64,000 nt of DNA from Dryocola boscaweniae (GTDB taxonomy: Bacteria; Pseudomonadota; Gammaproteobacteria; Enterobacterales; Enterobacteriaceae). Shown here piece by piece: positions 29,491 to 40,145 of this stretch. A program made the translations under genes and the position numbers. The notes beneath the pieces are model-generated. The model made no database searches, was not told the origin of the DNA, and saw nothing but the letters and a program-made list of their open reading frames with translations. Position 1 is the first letter of the stretch, and each line of letters starts with the position of its first letter. The stretch is from contig NZ_JALHAP010000078.1 of the NCBI RefSeq assembly GCF_025215095.1, positions 62,001 to 126,000 on the forward strand, written 5' to 3'.

Positions 29491-31020
29491 ATGCTATTAC
29501 CCTGGCTAATATTAATCCCCTTTATTGGCGGCTTCCTGTGCTGGCAAACTGAGCGCTTCGGCGTAAAAGTGCCGCGCTGGATTGCGCTGGTGACCATGGG
29601 GCTGACACTGGCGCTTTCGCTGCAACTGTGGTTGCAGGGCGGCTACTCTCTGACGCAGGCAGCGGGTCTGCCGCAGTGGCAGTCTGAGTTTGTTCTGCCG
29701 TGGATCCCACGCTTCGGAATTGAAATCCACCTGGCGTTGGACGGCCTGTCGCTGCTGATGGTCGTGCTGACCGGTCTGCTCGGCGTGCTGGCGGTCCTCT
29801 GTTCCTGGAATGAAATCGAAAAGTATCAGGGCTTTTTCCACTTAAACCTGATGTGGATCCTGGGCGGCGTTATCGGCGTGTTCCTTGCCATCGACATGTT
29901 CCTGTTCTTCTTCTTCTGGGAAATGATGCTGGTGCCGATGTACTTCCTGATTGCGCTGTGGGGCCATAAAGCCTCCGACGGGAAGACGCGTATCACCGCC
30001 GCAACCAAGTTCTTCATCTATACCCAGGCAAGCGGTCTGGTGATGTTGATTGCTATCCTTGGCCTGGTATTTGTGCACTACAACGCCACCGGCGTATGGA
30101 CCTTCAACTACGAGCTGCTGCTGAAAACGCCGATGTCCCACGGCGTACAATGGCTGCTGATGCTGGGCTTCTTCATCGCGTTTGCGGTGAAAATGCCGGT
30201 GGTTCCTTTGCACGGCTGGCTGCCGGACGCGCACTCCCAGGCGCCAACGGCGGGTTCCGTTGACCTGGCAGGTATCTTGCTGAAAACCGCCGCTTATGGT
30301 CTGCTGCGCTTCTCTCTGCCGCTGTTCCCGGAAGCTTCCGCTGAGTTCGCTCCTGTCGCCATGTGGCTGGGCGTCATCGGTATCTTCTACGGCGCGTGGA
30401 TGGCTTTCGCGCAAACCGACATCAAGCGCCTGATTGCTTATACCTCCGTTTCCCACATGGGCTTCGTACTGATTGCTATCTACACCGGCAACCAGTTGGC
30501 CTACCAGGGCGCGGTTATCCAGATGATCGCCCATGGTCTTTCCGCAGCGGGTATGTTCATCATCTGTGGCCAGCTCTACGAGCGCCTGCACACCCGTGAC
30601 ATGCGCCTGATGGGCGGCCTGTGGAACAAAATCAAATGGCTGCCGGGTCTGTCGATGTTCTTTGCCGTGGCCACCCTCGGGATGCCGGGCACCGGTAACT
30701 TTGTTGGCGAATTCATGATCCTGTTCGGCAGCTTCCACGTTGTGCCGGTTATTACCGTGGTATCGACCTTCGGTCTGGTGTTTGCTTCTGTTTATTCTCT
30801 GGCGATGCTGCATCGCGCCTACTTCGGTAAAGCGAAGAGCGAAATCAGCGATAAACAACTGCCGGGAATGTCGCTGCGCGAGTTCTTTATCATCCTGTTG
30901 CTGGTGGTGCTGTTAGTCCTGCTGGGCTTCTGGCCGCAGCCAGTTCTGGATACCTCGCACGCTGCGATGAGCAATGTTCAGCAGTGGTTTAGCAGTTCAA
31001 TTTCAACTACAAGGCCGTAA
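29491..31020 (+). CDS. nuoM: NADH:quinone oxidoreductase subunit M
   Basis: The middle antiporter-like proton-pumping subunit, 509 residues with 14 helices. Essential residues are in place: Glu144 (FFFWEMMLVPMYF) and Lys234 (AVKMPVVPLHGWLPDAH). The block VDLAGILLKTAAYGLLRFSL is typical. Translation is separate from nuoL because of the REP-containing gap; nuoN follows after 6 bp. Confidence 0.97.
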   Translation: MLLPWLILIPFIGGFLCWQTERFGVKVPRWIALVTMGLTLALSLQLWLQGGYSLTQAAGLPQWQSEFVLPWIPRFGIEIHLALDGLSLLMVVLTGLLGVLAVLCSWNEIEKYQGFFHLNLMWILGGVIGVFLAIDMFLFFFFWEMMLVPMYFLIALWGHKASDGKTRITAATKFFIYTQASGLVMLIAILGLVFVHYNATGVWTFNYELLLKTPMSHGVQWLLMLGFFIAFAVKMPVVPLHGWLPDAHSQAPTAGSVDLAGILLKTAAYGLLRFSLPLFPEASAEFAPVAMWLGVIGIFYGAWMAFAQTDIKRLIAYTSVSHMGFVLIAIYTGNQLAYQGAVIQMIAHGLSAAGMFIICGQLYERLHTRDMRLMGGLWNKIKWLPGLSMFFAVATLGMPGTGNFVGEFMILFGSFHVVPVITVVSTFGLVFASVYSLAMLHRAYFGKAKSEISDKQLPGMSLREFFIILLLVVLLVLLGFWPQPVLDTSHAAMSNVQQWFSSSISTTRP

Positions 31021-31026
31021 TTCGCC

Positions 31027-32484
31027 ATGACTATAACTCCTCAACATTTGATCGCGCTGCTGCCGCTGCTCGTCGTCGGATTGACGGTGGTGGTTGTGAT
31101 GCTCTCCATAGCGTGGCGACGCGACCATTTTGTCAATGCAACACTGTCCGTAATCGGTCTTAACGCAGCACTTGTCTCCCTGTGGTTTGTAGGGCAGGCG
31201 GGCGCGATGGATGTCACGCCGCTGATGCGCGTTGACGGCTACGCCATGCTCTATACCGGCCTGGTGCTGCTGGCAAGCCTTGCCACCTGTACGTTTGCTT
31301 ATCCGTGGTTGCAGGGTTACACCGACAACCGCGAAGAGTTCTACCTGCTGGTGCTGATTGCCGCCATGGGCGGTATTCTGTTGGCTAACGCGAATCATCT
31401 GGCCGCGCTGTTCCTCGGTATTGAATTGATTTCACTGCCGCTGTTCGGCCTGATTGGCTATGCCTTCCGTCAGAAACGATCGCTTGAAGCAAGCATCAAG
31501 TACACCATCCTGTCTGCCGCAGCGTCTTCATTCCTGCTGTTTGGTATGGCGCTGGTGTATGCGGAGTCCGGCAGCCTGTCGTTTGTTAGCCTGGGCAAGA
31601 GCCTCGCGGACAACATGCTGCACGAACCGCTGCTGCTGGCGGGTCTGGGCCTGATGATTGTTGGTCTTGGCTTTAAACTTTCTCTGGTACCGTTCCACCT
31701 GTGGACGCCAGACGTATACCAGGGCGCGCCTGCTCCGGTTTCCACCTTCCTGGCGACCGCCAGCAAAATCGCCATTTTTGGCGTGGTGATGCGTCTGTTC
31801 CTCTATGCGCCGGTGGGCGACAGCGAAGCCGTGCGAGTGGTGCTGGGTATTATCGCCTTCGCCTCCATCCTCTTCGGTAACCTGATGGCGCTGAGCCAGA
31901 CCAACATCAAGCGTCTGCTCGGCTACTCTTCCATCGCGCACCTCGGTTATCTGATGGTGGCGCTGATTGCCCTGCAAAGCGGCAGTATGTCGATGGAATC
32001 CGTTGGCGTTTACCTGGCAGGCTATCTGTTCAGCAGCCTCGGCGCGTTCGGCGTGGTCAGCCTGATGTCCAGCCCGTATCGCGGTCCGGATGCAGATTCT
32101 CTGTATTCCTACCGCGGTCTGTTCTGGCACAAGCCGATCCTGTCTGCGGTCATGACGGTGATGATGCTCTCCCTGGCCGGTATCCCGATGACGCTGGGCT
32201 TCATTGGTAAGTTCTACATCATCGCGGTAGGCGTGCAGGCGCATCTGTGGTGGCTGACCGGCGCCGTTGTGTTGGGCAGTGCCATCGGTCTCTACTACTA
32301 CCTGCGCGTGACGGTGAGCCTGTACTTAAGCGCGCCGCAGCAGCTCAACCGCGACACCCCAGGAAACTGGGCGTTTACTGCGGGCGGCGTAGTTGTGCTG
32401 ATCTCCGCCGTGCTGGTGCTGCTGCTGGGCGTTTACCCGCAGCCGCTTATCGACCTGGTGCAGCTAGCGAAGCCGCTGATGTAA
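31027..32484 (+). CDS. nuoN: NADH:quinone oxidoreductase subunit N
   Basis: The third antiporter-like subunit, 485 residues with about 14 helices, next to NuoK in the membrane arm. The proton path is marked by Glu/Lys in [20 protein letters not shown] and [20 protein letters not shown]. Last gene of nuoABCEFGHIJKLMN; the operon is complete, with no frameshift in any of the 13 genes. A strong terminator lies 16 bp downstream. Confidence 0.97.
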   Translation: MTITPQHLIALLPLLVVGLTVVVVMLSIAWRRDHFVNATLSVIGLNAALVSLWFVGQAGAMDVTPLMRVDGYAMLYTGLVLLASLATCTFAYPWLQGYTDNREEFYLLVLIAAMGGILLANANHLAALFLGIELISLPLFGLIGYAFRQKRSLEASIKYTILSAAASSFLLFGMALVYAESGSLSFVSLGKSLADNMLHEPLLLAGLGLMIVGLGFKLSLVPFHLWTPDVYQGAPAPVSTFLATASKIAIFGVVMRLFLYAPVGDSEAVRVVLGIIAFASILFGNLMALSQTNIKRLLGYSSIAHLGYLMVALIALQSGSMSMESVGVYLAGYLFSSLGAFGVVSLMSSPYRGPDADSLYSYRGLFWHKPILSAVMTVMMLSLAGIPMTLGFIGKFYIIAVGVQAHLWWLTGAVVLGSAIGLYYYLRVTVSLYLSAPQQLNRDTPGNWAFTAGGVVVLISAVLVLLLGVYPQPLIDLVQLAKPLM

Positions 32485-32500
32485 GCTGAACAACGCTGTT

Positions 32501-32529
32501 AAAAACCGCCGCTTGTCGGCGGTTTTTTT
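32501..32529 (+). terminator. nuo operon terminator
   Basis: An 11-bp stem (AAAAACCGCCG with complement, loop CTTGT) ending in seven Ts, 16 bases after nuoN. Its A-rich left arm may also end rbn transcription on the other strand. Confidence 0.93.
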
Positions 32530-32533
32530 ATGC

Positions 32534-33448
32534 TCAGATTTTGACGGTAAGAAAATCTTCAGCCGCAAGCGTTGCCGGGAAAATGTTTCTGCATTCGTTG
32601 AGTAAAGCTTCACAGCCTGACCGATCGTACCGGGAGCTGAAGTGGGTTATCACAAGCCTGCCGACGCCTGCGGCTTTCGCAAGCGTCGCGGCCTGTACGG
32701 AGGTGGAATGGCCGCGGCCGTTGGCCTTTTCTTCCATAGACGCTTCAAGCGTTGCTTCATGCACCATAACATCCACGCCGCTTGCCAGCGCCAGCCCTGC
32801 GGGAGTTGGGCCGGTATCCCCGAAGATGGCTAGTCTTTTCCCTTTCTGAGGCGCGCCGAGATAATCCTTACCATTGAGCACAACTCCATTCTCAAGTGAA
32901 ATCGTTTCACCGCGCTTGAGGCGCTGAAAAATCGGCCCCGGTCGCACGCCCTGAGCTATTAGTCGCGGCGCATCAAGCGCGCCGGGCTTGTCGTGTTGCT
33001 CGATACGATAGCCATAACATTCAACCGGATGGGTTAACGGGAAGGCGGTGACGCGAAACTCGTCGTCGCAAAAAATTTCGCCTTCGTTAATCTCTATGAT
33101 CTCAAGGGAGAAGGCTGTCCAGGAGCCGCTAAGCTGCAAAGCCATTTCGATAAACTGGCGTATGCCTTTTGGACCATAAACCGTCAAAGGCGCATCGTTA
33201 CCCGCCATGGAACGACTGCACAGCAGCCCCGGCAGGCCAAAAATATGGTCGCCGTGCAGGTGCGTAATGAAAATCTTGCTGAATTTACCGGGGTTAAATA
33301 CGGTGTTCAGCATTTGGTGCTGCGTCCCTTCACCGCAGTCAAACAGCCAAAGATGGGGCTGATTATTCATCGGGTTAAAAACTATCGCGCTGACGTTGCG
33401 CGTTTTGCAAGGCACGCCCGCTGAGGTACCTAAAAAAGTTAACTCCAT
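32534..33448 (-). CDS. rbn: Ribonuclease BN / tRNase Z (ElaC)
   Basis: A 304-residue metallo-beta-lactamase-fold nuclease that trims tRNA 3' ends. The zinc motif [13 protein letters not shown] near 62 is clear, with later ligands in IFGDTGPT (Asp), VHEATLE, and THFSSRY (His). The start [11 protein letters not shown] has AAGGA upstream and matches E. coli MELIFLGTSAG; a start seven codons earlier is weaker. Convergent with nuoN (terminator between them) and divergent from elaA, with a 77-bp shared promoter gap. Confidence 0.95.
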   Translation of the reverse strand: MELTFLGTSAGVPCKTRNVSAIVFNPMNNQPHLWLFDCGEGTQHQMLNTVFNPGKFSKIFITHLHGDHIFGLPGLLCSRSMAGNDAPLTVYGPKGIRQFIEMALQLSGSWTAFSLEIIEINEGEIFCDDEFRVTAFPLTHPVECYGYRIEQHDKPGALDAPRLIAQGVRPGPIFQRLKRGETISLENGVVLNGKDYLGAPQKGKRLAIFGDTGPTPAGLALASGVDVMVHEATLEASMEEKANGRGHSTSVQAATLAKAAGVGRLVITHFSSRYDRSGCEALLNECRNIFPATLAAEDFLTVKI

Positions 33449-33525
33449 TGCTTCCTTTTGCTCCGGCAACCGCTAAAAAACCTTTAGTATAAGCCATCTA
33501 TTATGCCGCAATCAGGAGCGCAACC

Positions 33526-33975
33526 ATGATCCACTGGCAAGACCTGCATCATTCCGAACTGAGCGTGACCGACCTGTATAACGCGCTGGCGCTGCGTAAC
33601 GCGGTGTTTATCGTTGAACAAAACTGCCCGTATCAGGATATCGACGGCGACGACCTGGTCGGTGAGAATCGCCATATACTTGGCTGGCGTGACGGCAGGC
33701 TGGTGGCCTATGCCAGAATTCTGAAAAGTGATAACGAACTGGAGCCGGTAGTCATTGGCCGAGTTATCGTTGATCCAGGCGTGCGTGGTGAAAAGCTGGG
33801 TTATAAATTAATGGAGCAGGCGATGGCTTCATGCCGACAGCACTGGCCGGAGAGCACTATTTACCTCGGGGCGCAGGCGCATTTGCAATCGTTCTACGCT
33901 CATTTTGGCTTTAAGCCGGTTACCGATATCTATGATGAAGACGGCATTGCGCATATTGGCATGGCGAATCGCTAA
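33526..33975 (+). CDS. elaA: GNAT-family acetyltransferase ElaA
   Basis: A 149-residue GNAT N-acetyltransferase. The acetyl-CoA-binding region is VIGRVIVDPGVRGEKLGYKL near 83-102, with the R/Q-x-x-G-x-G/A loop in the form RGEKLG. The N-terminus LYNALALRNAVFIVEQNCPY and the YEDGI-like end DEDGIAHIGM are typical of ElaA. The acceptor is unknown; no established substrate in E. coli. Diverges from rbn. Confidence 0.93.
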   Translation: MIHWQDLHHSELSVTDLYNALALRNAVFIVEQNCPYQDIDGDDLVGENRHILGWRDGRLVAYARILKSDNELEPVVIGRVIVDPGVRGEKLGYKLMEQAMASCRQHWPESTIYLGAQAHLQSFYAHFGFKPVTDIYDEDGIAHIGMANR

Positions 33976-34069
33976 CGCTTAAGGACAGGCGAAAAGGAGC
34001 GTCATTGTCTATAGTTAGCGGACGAGCAAATTTCCTTTCCTTTTTGTGGAAATAACACGGAGAAAAATA

Positions 34070-34369
34070 ATGCAACCGTATGAATCTCGTCTTGATGATG
34101 ATCTGACCCTGCTTAGTGAAACGCTTGAGGAAGTCCTGCGTTCTTCCGGCGATCCGGCGGATCAAAAGTATATTGAACTTAAAGAACGTGCTGAACAGGC
34201 GCTTAATGACGTAAAAGCGCGCGTCAGCAACGCATCCGACACGTACTACTATCGCGCTAAGCAAGCCGTGTACCGCGCCGACGATTACGTCCATGAAAAA
34301 CCCTGGCAGGGCATTGGCGTAGGGGCCGCAGCCGGGCTGGTGCTTGGGTTACTGTTAGCCCGACGCTAA
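34070..34369 (+). CDS. elaB: ElaB, stationary-phase tail-anchored membrane protein (DUF883)
   Basis: A 99-residue protein with the start ATGCAACCG placed after CGGAGAAA. A coiled, charged N-terminal region (DDLTLLSETLEEVLRSSGDP) and a single C-terminal hydrophobic helix (GIGVGAAAGLVLGLLLARR) make it a tail-anchored inner-membrane protein. The DUF883 core YYYRAKQAVYRADDYVHEKP is nearly identical to E. coli. E. coli ElaB binds ribosomes and aids stress tolerance in stationary phase under RpoS. Two downstream hairpins end the message. Confidence 0.95.
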   Translation: MQPYESRLDDDLTLLSETLEEVLRSSGDPADQKYIELKERAEQALNDVKARVSNASDTYYYRAKQAVYRADDYVHEKPWQGIGVGAAAGLVLGLLLARR

Positions 34370-34410
34370 AGTAACGCTGGCGCACTTTGTTACGTGCGCC
34401 AGATAAAATG

Positions 34411-34442
34411 AAATCTTACCCATTGGGTGGGATTTTTTTTTA
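34411..34442 (+). terminator. elaB terminator
   Basis: An 11-bp stem with two G-T pairs (AAATCTTACCC/GGGTGGGATTT, loop ATT) ends in a run of Ts. A second perfect stem (CTGGCGCAC/GTGCGCCAG) lies just before it at 34377-34402. It ends 50 bp before menF. Confidence 0.85.
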
Positions 34443-34492
34443 TTGCCATGACCACGTATAATCCAGGGCTTTTCAGGGAAGGTGAGGTAAAC

Positions 34493-35794
34493 GTGAATTC
34501 AGTAACCGTCGCGCTGCAACAACTCCAGCTTGCATTGACAGATGAATTTGCCGACGAACCTGGCCTTAAATGCCTGTGCGTTAAGCTTCCCCTGAGCGAT
34601 GCTTGTGACCCGCTCGCCTGGCTTTCCTGTCAGCAGGTTTATCCGCACTTCTACTGGCAGCAACGAAATGGCGATGATGAAGTCGCAGCGCTTGGCGCCG
34701 TGCGTCAATTTAGCGCCCTGGCTGATGCTCAGGCTTTCCTGAACGCTTATCCGCAAACCTCTTCACTGCGTATCTGGGGGCTGAATGCCTTCGACCCGGC
34801 GCAGGGATGCTTGTTTTTGTCACGCCTGGAGTGGCGGCGCAAAGGGGGAGACGCCTTTCTGTGGCTACACCTTTACAGCGAAACGTCTCTAAGGGATGAC
34901 GCAAGACAAGCTGCGGCTTTTCTTGCGCAAATCCTTCCGGCTAAGCCCTTGCTTCCTCTTCACCTTCAATGCCTGAGCGAACGTCACCAGCCCGATCGGG
35001 ATGAGTGGCATAAATTGATTGGCAAGGCTTCAGATGCGATTGCGAGTGGCGAACTGGAAAAAGTGGTGCTGGCTCGTACCACCGATCTGCATTTTTCTAC
35101 GCCGGTCTCCGCCGCCGGGTTCATGGCCGCCAGCCGTCGCGTAAATTTCAACTGCTACCACTTCCTGTTGGCTTTTGACGCCCATAGCGCATTTCTTGGC
35201 TCAAGTCCGGAAAGGCTATGGCGCCGCATCGATTCTGCTCTGCGTACAGAAGCCCTGGCTGGCACCGTGGCTAATCACGTTGAGGATCATCACGCCTGGT
35301 CTTTAGGCCAGTGGCTGCTAAAAGATGATAAAAATCAGCGCGAAAATATGCTGGTTGTGGAAGATATCTGCCAGCGTCTGCAAGAAAACGCCGGGCTGCT
35401 GGACGTGTTGCCCCCGCAGGTGGTCCGCCTGCGTAAAGTGCAGCATCTGCGTCGTTGCATCTGGACCGAATTGCTGAAAGCGGACGACGCCGTTTGCCTT
35501 GAACAACTACAGCCCACGGCGGCCGTAGCAGGTTTGCCGCGAGAGCAGGCGAAAGCATTCATTAATGACTTTGAACCGTTTGAACGTGAGTGGTATGCGG
35601 GATCGGCGGGATATCTTTCCCGTCAACAAACAGAGTTCTGCGTCGCGCTACGTTCAGCAAAAATCACCAACGCCACGGTCAGGCTGTATGCCGGGGCGGG
35701 TATTGTCGAGGGTTCCGATGCGGAGCTTGAGTGGCAGGAAATAGAAAATAAAGCGGCCGGATTACGCACTTTACTGACCAAATCAGCCTTCTGA
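34493..35794 (+). CDS. menF: Isochorismate synthase (menaquinone pathway)
   Basis: Converts chorismate to isochorismate, the first committed step to menaquinone. The start is GTG, giving [11 protein letters not shown] behind GGTGAGG; upstream open codons run into the elaB terminator. 433 residues. The chorismate-binding domain fills the C-terminal half: [11 protein letters not shown] (general-base Lys), LRTEALAGT (Glu), [13 protein letters not shown] (metal Glu), and [20 protein letters not shown] at the end (metal Glu). The N-terminal half is more diverged from E. coli. First gene of menFDHBCE, with an 82-bp gap to menD. Confidence 0.95.
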   Translation: MNSVTVALQQLQLALTDEFADEPGLKCLCVKLPLSDACDPLAWLSCQQVYPHFYWQQRNGDDEVAALGAVRQFSALADAQAFLNAYPQTSSLRIWGLNAFDPAQGCLFLSRLEWRRKGGDAFLWLHLYSETSLRDDARQAAAFLAQILPAKPLLPLHLQCLSERHQPDRDEWHKLIGKASDAIASGELEKVVLARTTDLHFSTPVSAAGFMAASRRVNFNCYHFLLAFDAHSAFLGSSPERLWRRIDSALRTEALAGTVANHVEDHHAWSLGQWLLKDDKNQRENMLVVEDICQRLQENAGLLDVLPPQVVRLRKVQHLRRCIWTELLKADDAVCLEQLQPTAAVAGLPREQAKAFINDFEPFEREWYAGSAGYLSRQQTEFCVALRSAKITNATVRLYAGAGIVEGSDAELEWQEIENKAAGLRTLLTKSAF

Positions 35795-35876
35795 ATGCCA
35801 CATTACCGGTTCATATCAAAATATTCATTCCAGCAATAATTATAATGAGTCAGCAAAATTGACTCAGGACTTAAAC

Positions 35877-37547
35877 ATGTCGATAAGCTCCTTTAATCGC
35901 CGTTGGGCGCAGGTGATCCTTGAAGCGCTCACCCGCCACGGCGTGCGCCACGTCTGCATTGCCCCCGGTTCGCGTTCTACGCCGCTGACATTAACGGCGG
36001 CCGGGAATGCGGCTTTTATTTGCCATACCCACTTTGACGAGCGTGGGTTAGGGCATCTCGCACTAGGCCTGGCGAAGGGCAGCGGCCAGCCTGTCGCGGT
36101 GATTGTCACCTCCGGTACGGCGGCGGCTAACCTGTATCCGGCGCTGATTGAAGCCGGGCTAACCGGCGAGAAACTAATTCTTTTGACGGCGGACCGCCCG
36201 CCGGAACTTATCGACTGCGGTGCAAACCAGGCTATTCGCCAGCCGGGTATGTTCGGCTCGCACCCAACCGTCAGCGTGAACTTGCCTCGTCCTACGCAGA
36301 ATATTCCCGCGCGCTGGCTGGTTTCCACCCTCGACAGCGCCCTGGGCCAACAGGTCTGCGGCGGCGTACATATCAACTGCCCCTTTGCGGAACCGCTTTA
36401 CGGCGCGCCGGATGAGGCAGGCGTTAGCTGGCAAAAAGAGTTGGGAGACTGGTGGCAGAGCGAAAAACCGTGGCTGCGGGAAATTTACGGTCGTGAAATC
36501 ATTAAGCAACGCGACTGGTTTTTCTGGCGGCAGAAACGTGGCGTTGTCGTCGCCGGGCGCATGAGCGCGGAAGAGGGCGAGCGGGTGGCCGCATGGGCTA
36601 AAATGCTCGGCTGGCCGCTGATTGGCGATGTGCTCTCTCAAACCGGCCAGCCTTTACCGTGCGCTGACCTGTGGCTGGGTAACAGCCAGGCGACGACGGA
36701 ACTGGCGCGCGCGCAAATTATCATCCAGTTTGGCAGCAGCCTGACCGGCAAACGCGTATTGCAGTGGCAGGCGACCTGCACGCCGGAAGAGTACTGGCTG
36801 GTCGATCCGCTGCCGGGCAGGCTCGATCCTGCTAATCATCGTGGCCGTCGTTTGTCGTGCAATATTGCCGACTGGCTGGAGCTGCATCCTGCGGAAAAAC
36901 GTCCTTCCTGGGCGGAAAAATTAGCGCCGCTGGCGCGGCTTGCTCAGGATACCGTCGCGCTTGGCACCGCTGAATTTGGCGAAGCGCAGGTGGCGGCTCG
37001 TTTGCCTGAATTGCTGCCGGAAGCGGGACAGTTATTCGTCGGCAATAGCCTGGTGGTTCGCCTTGTTGATGCGTTTGCTCAGCTACCGGCGGGTTACCCG
37101 GTTTACAGCAACCGGGGCGCAAGCGGCATCGACGGGCTTTTGTCGACTTCTGCTGGCGTGCAGCGCGCCACGGCTCGCGCCACGCTTGCGATTGTTGGCG
37201 ATCTCTCCGCGCTGTATGACATGAACTCTCTGTCATTGCTCCGCCAGGTTTCCGCGCCGTTTGTCCTGCTGATCGTAAATAACAACGGCGGGCAGATTTT
37301 CTCGCTGCTGCCAACGCCCGTGGAGGAGCGCGAACGCTTTTATTGTATGCCGCAGGATGTGAATTTTGCCCATGCAGCGGCAATGTTTAGCCTGACTTAT
37401 TACAACCCGGGCTCATGGAGCGAACTGCGGGATGTGGTCACCAGAGCATGGCTTTGGCCGCAGGCCACCATCATCGAAATTACCGTGCCGGAAACGGACG
37501 GCGCGCAGACGCTACAGAATTTGCTCGCGCAGGTTAGCCAGGCATGA
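35877..37547 (+). CDS. menD: SEPHCHC synthase (ThDP-dependent MenD)
   Basis: A 556-residue thiamine-diphosphate enzyme, the E. coli length, that adds a succinyl-semialdehyde unit from 2-oxoglutarate to isochorismate. The N-terminal PYR domain has the [13 protein letters not shown] and [19 protein letters not shown] blocks (catalytic Glu). The ThDP/metal motif is in [16 protein letters not shown] ending [13 protein letters not shown] near 440-475. The start [14 protein letters not shown] follows AGGACTTAAAC; a longer frame is possible but unlike the family. Overlaps menH by 4 bp. Confidence 0.97.
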   Translation: MSISSFNRRWAQVILEALTRHGVRHVCIAPGSRSTPLTLTAAGNAAFICHTHFDERGLGHLALGLAKGSGQPVAVIVTSGTAAANLYPALIEAGLTGEKLILLTADRPPELIDCGANQAIRQPGMFGSHPTVSVNLPRPTQNIPARWLVSTLDSALGQQVCGGVHINCPFAEPLYGAPDEAGVSWQKELGDWWQSEKPWLREIYGREIIKQRDWFFWRQKRGVVVAGRMSAEEGERVAAWAKMLGWPLIGDVLSQTGQPLPCADLWLGNSQATTELARAQIIIQFGSSLTGKRVLQWQATCTPEEYWLVDPLPGRLDPANHRGRRLSCNIADWLELHPAEKRPSWAEKLAPLARLAQDTVALGTAEFGEAQVAARLPELLPEAGQLFVGNSLVVRLVDAFAQLPAGYPVYSNRGASGIDGLLSTSAGVQRATARATLAIVGDLSALYDMNSLSLLRQVSAPFVLLIVNNNGGQIFSLLPTPVEERERFYCMPQDVNFAHAAAMFSLTYYNPGSWSELRDVVTRAWLWPQATIIEITVPETDGAQTLQNLLAQVSQA

Positions 37548-38326
37548 TTTTGCACGCTGTAGCGACGCCGGGGCGAAAGGCCGACTTACCGTGCCTGGTC
37601 TGGCTGCACGGTTTTTTGGGTAATGAGCAGGAATGGGCGGTCTTTCACGAAGCCTTTGCCGACTGGCCGCAGTTACGAGTGGACCTGCCCGGCCACGGCG
37701 GGTCGGCTGATATTGCCGTAGACGGTTTTCCTGCCGTCGATAAAGCGCTGCGTAAAACGCTTCTTAGTTACAACATACTGAAGTACTGGCTGGTGGGCTA
37801 CTCGCTCGGCGGGCGCGTGGCGATGTATCACGCCTGCCAGGATGAAAATGCGCGGTTATACGGGCTGATTGTTGAAGGCGGCCATCCCGGACTTGGGGAG
37901 CCGCAAGCCAAAAAAAATCGGCGGGCATCAGACCGGCGCTGGGCGCAGCGCTTTCGGGCCGAGCCGCTGAAAGATGTGCTCACGGATTGGTATCAACAGC
38001 CCGTGTTCAGCTCGCTGAATGAAAAGCAGCGTAAAGACCTTATTACCCGGCGCAGCCAGAATAACCCCGCAACGCTTGCCATGATGCTGGAAGCAACCTC
38101 GCCTGGCGTCCAGCCCAATCTGCATACCGGGCTCAGACAACTGCGCATTCCTTTTCATTATATTTGTGGTGAGCGGGATGAAAAATTCCGCTCTGTGGCA
38201 GAAAGCCTGAATCTCTCACCACATCTCATTCCCGCGGCCGGACACAATGCGCACAGGGAAAATCCTGCGGCATTTCGCTCCTGCCTGCTGACTTTATTGC
38301 GTCAACCTGTTGAGGACACACCATGA
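37544..38326 (+). CDS. menH: SHCHC synthase (MenH, alpha/beta hydrolase)
   Basis: A 260-residue alpha/beta-hydrolase-fold lyase that removes pyruvate from SEPHCHC to give SHCHC. The triad is visible as Ser in [13 protein letters not shown] near 86, Asp in CGERDEKF near 213, and His in [11 protein letters not shown] near 235; [11 protein letters not shown] near 21 gives the oxyanion region. Slightly longer than E. coli MenH (252, from recall) because of its C-terminus. Translationally coupled at both ends by ATGA overlaps. Confidence 0.95.
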   Translation: MILHAVATPGRKADLPCLVWLHGFLGNEQEWAVFHEAFADWPQLRVDLPGHGGSADIAVDGFPAVDKALRKTLLSYNILKYWLVGYSLGGRVAMYHACQDENARLYGLIVEGGHPGLGEPQAKKNRRASDRRWAQRFRAEPLKDVLTDWYQQPVFSSLNEKQRKDLITRRSQNNPATLAMMLEATSPGVQPNLHTGLRQLRIPFHYICGERDEKFRSVAESLNLSPHLIPAAGHNAHRENPAAFRSCLLTLLRQPVEDTP

Positions 38327-39180
38327 TTTATCCTGATGAACAAATGCTTTACGCCCCGGTTGAGTGGCAGGACTGCTCGGAAGGTTACAGCGATATTCGC
38401 TACCACAAATCTGCGGACGGCATCGCAAAAATCACCATTAACCGCCCGGAAGTGCGCAACGCTTTTCGCCCGTTGACCGTCAAAGAAATGATCAACGCGC
38501 TGGCCGATGCCCGCTATGACGACAATATCGGCGTAATAATCCTGACCGGCGAAGGCGAGAAAGCTTTCTGCTCCGGCGGCGACCAGAAGGTGCGCGGCGA
38601 TTACGGCGGCTACCAGGATGCAAGCGGCACGCACCATCTGAACGTGCTGGACTTCCAGCGTCAGATTCGTACCTGCCCAAAACCCGTTGTCGCGATGGTT
38701 GCCGGTTACTCCATCGGCGGCGGCCACGTGCTGCATATGATGTGCGACCTGACCATTGCGGCGGAAAACGCTATCTTCGGCCAGACCGGTCCGAAGGTCG
38801 GCTCCTTTGATGGCGGCTGGGGCGCGTCCTATATGGCCCGCATCGTTGGTCAGAAAAAAGCGCGTGAAATCTGGTTCCTGTGCCGCCAGTACGATGCAAA
38901 AGAAGCGCTGGATATGGGCCTTGTCAACACCGTGGTGCCCGTCGCCGGGCTTGAAAAAGAGACCGTGCGCTGGTGCCGCGAAATGCTGCAAAACAGCCCA
39001 ATGGCGCTGCGTTGCCTGAAGGCCGCGCTGAATGCGGACTGCGACGGCCAGGCGGGTCTTCAGGAGCTGGCAGGTAACGCCACCATGCTGTTCTATATGA
39101 CCGAAGAGGGTCAGGAAGGGCGCAATGCGTTTAACCAGAAACGCCAGCCGGACTTCAGCAAATTCAAACGGAATCCATAA
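38323..39180 (+). CDS. menB: 1,4-dihydroxy-2-naphthoyl-CoA synthase
   Basis: A crotonase-fold enzyme of 285 residues that closes the naphthoquinone ring from o-succinylbenzoyl-CoA. Oxyanion-hole segments are [15 protein letters not shown] near 82 and [19 protein letters not shown] near 127-145; [14 protein letters not shown] supplies the second-half active site. The bicarbonate-dependent form typical of enterobacteria is indicated by the Gly in the GYSIGGGH segment, where other MenBs have Asp elsewhere. The stop overlaps the menC start by one base (TAATG). Confidence 0.97.
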   Translation: MIYPDEQMLYAPVEWQDCSEGYSDIRYHKSADGIAKITINRPEVRNAFRPLTVKEMINALADARYDDNIGVIILTGEGEKAFCSGGDQKVRGDYGGYQDASGTHHLNVLDFQRQIRTCPKPVVAMVAGYSIGGGHVLHMMCDLTIAAENAIFGQTGPKVGSFDGGWGASYMARIVGQKKAREIWFLCRQYDAKEALDMGLVNTVVPVAGLEKETVRWCREMLQNSPMALRCLKAALNADCDGQAGLQELAGNATMLFYMTEEGQEGRNAFNQKRQPDFSKFKRNP

Positions 39181-40145
39181 TGCGCAGCGTAGGGCTTTGG
39201 CGCTTTCAGGTGCCGATGGATGCGGGCGTGGTGCTGCGCGAGCAGCGCCTGAAAACGCGAGACGGTCTGCTGGTGCGCCTGATGCAAGGCGATAAAGAAG
39301 GCTGGGGTGAAATATCGCCCTTGCCGGGATTTAGCGCCGAAACGGTGGATGATGCAAAGAACGTGGCGCTGGAGTGGCTCGCAGCCTGGCAAACGGGCGC
39401 CGACGCTGAGCTGCCTGAAATGCCGTCCGTAGCCTTTGGCCTGAGCTGCGCGCTGGCGGAAATCAGCGGAGAACTGCCGCTGCAAGCCGATTTCCGTGCC
39501 GCGCCGCTTTGTACCGGCGATCCGGATGAACTGTTCGCCATGCTCGAAGCCATCCCCGGTGAAAAAGTGGCGAAGGTTAAAGTCGGTCTGTACGAAGCCG
39601 TGCGCGACGGCATGGTTGTTAATCTGCTGCTCGAAGCGGTGCCCGATCTGCAATTGCGCCTGGATGCAAACCGCGGCTGGACGCCGCTAAAAGCGCAGCA
39701 GTTTGCCAGGTACGTTAATCCGCAGTTGCGGCCACGCATCGCATTTATCGAAGAGCCGTGCAAAACCCGGGAACAGTCTCGCGAGTTTTCCCGTGAAACA
39801 GGAATCGCCATCGCCTGGGATGAAAGCCTGCGCGAGGCGGATTTTGTATTTGCCGCAGAGCCGGGTTTGAGCGCGGTGGTGATTAAGCCAACGCTTACCG
39901 GCAGCCTCGCAAAAGTGCGTGAGCAGGTTGAAACGGCTCATGCGCTGGGATTAACGGCGGTCATCAGCTCGTCAATCGAATCAAGCCTTGGCTTAACCCA
40001 GCTTGCGCGCATCAATGCCTGGCTTACGCCGCAGACTATTCCAGGCCTGGATACGCTTTCGTTGATGCAGGCGCAGTTGGTACGCCAGTGGCCGAACAGC
40101 GCCTTGCCCTGCTGGCAAATCGACGAACTTGAGCGCGTTATATGA
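39180..40145 (+). CDS. menC: o-Succinylbenzoate synthase
   Basis: A 321-residue enolase-superfamily dehydratase that turns SHCHC into o-succinylbenzoate. Catalytic and metal residues are visible: [10 protein letters not shown] (KxK Lys pair), LRLDANRGW (Asp), IAFIEEPC (Glu), IAWDESLRE (Asp), and [11 protein letters not shown] (second catalytic Lys). An N-terminal capping domain precedes the barrel. Coupled with menB (1-bp overlap) and menE (4-bp overlap). Confidence 0.96.
   Translation: MRSVGLWRFQVPMDAGVVLREQRLKTRDGLLVRLMQGDKEGWGEISPLPGFSAETVDDAKNVALEWLAAWQTGADAELPEMPSVAFGLSCALAEISGELPLQADFRAAPLCTGDPDELFAMLEAIPGEKVAKVKVGLYEAVRDGMVVNLLLEAVPDLQLRLDANRGWTPLKAQQFARYVNPQLRPRIAFIEEPCKTREQSREFSRETGIAIAWDESLREADFVFAAEPGLSAVVIKPTLTGSLAKVREQVETAHALGLTAVISSSIESSLGLTQLARINAWLTPQTIPGLDTLSLMQAQLVRQWPNSALPCWQIDELERVI

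Noticed and set aside
29842..30858. A 338-codon frame antisense to nuoM.
   Set aside because: The product is His/Gln/Arg-rich, typical of the antisense of membrane-protein codons, and there is no start signal.
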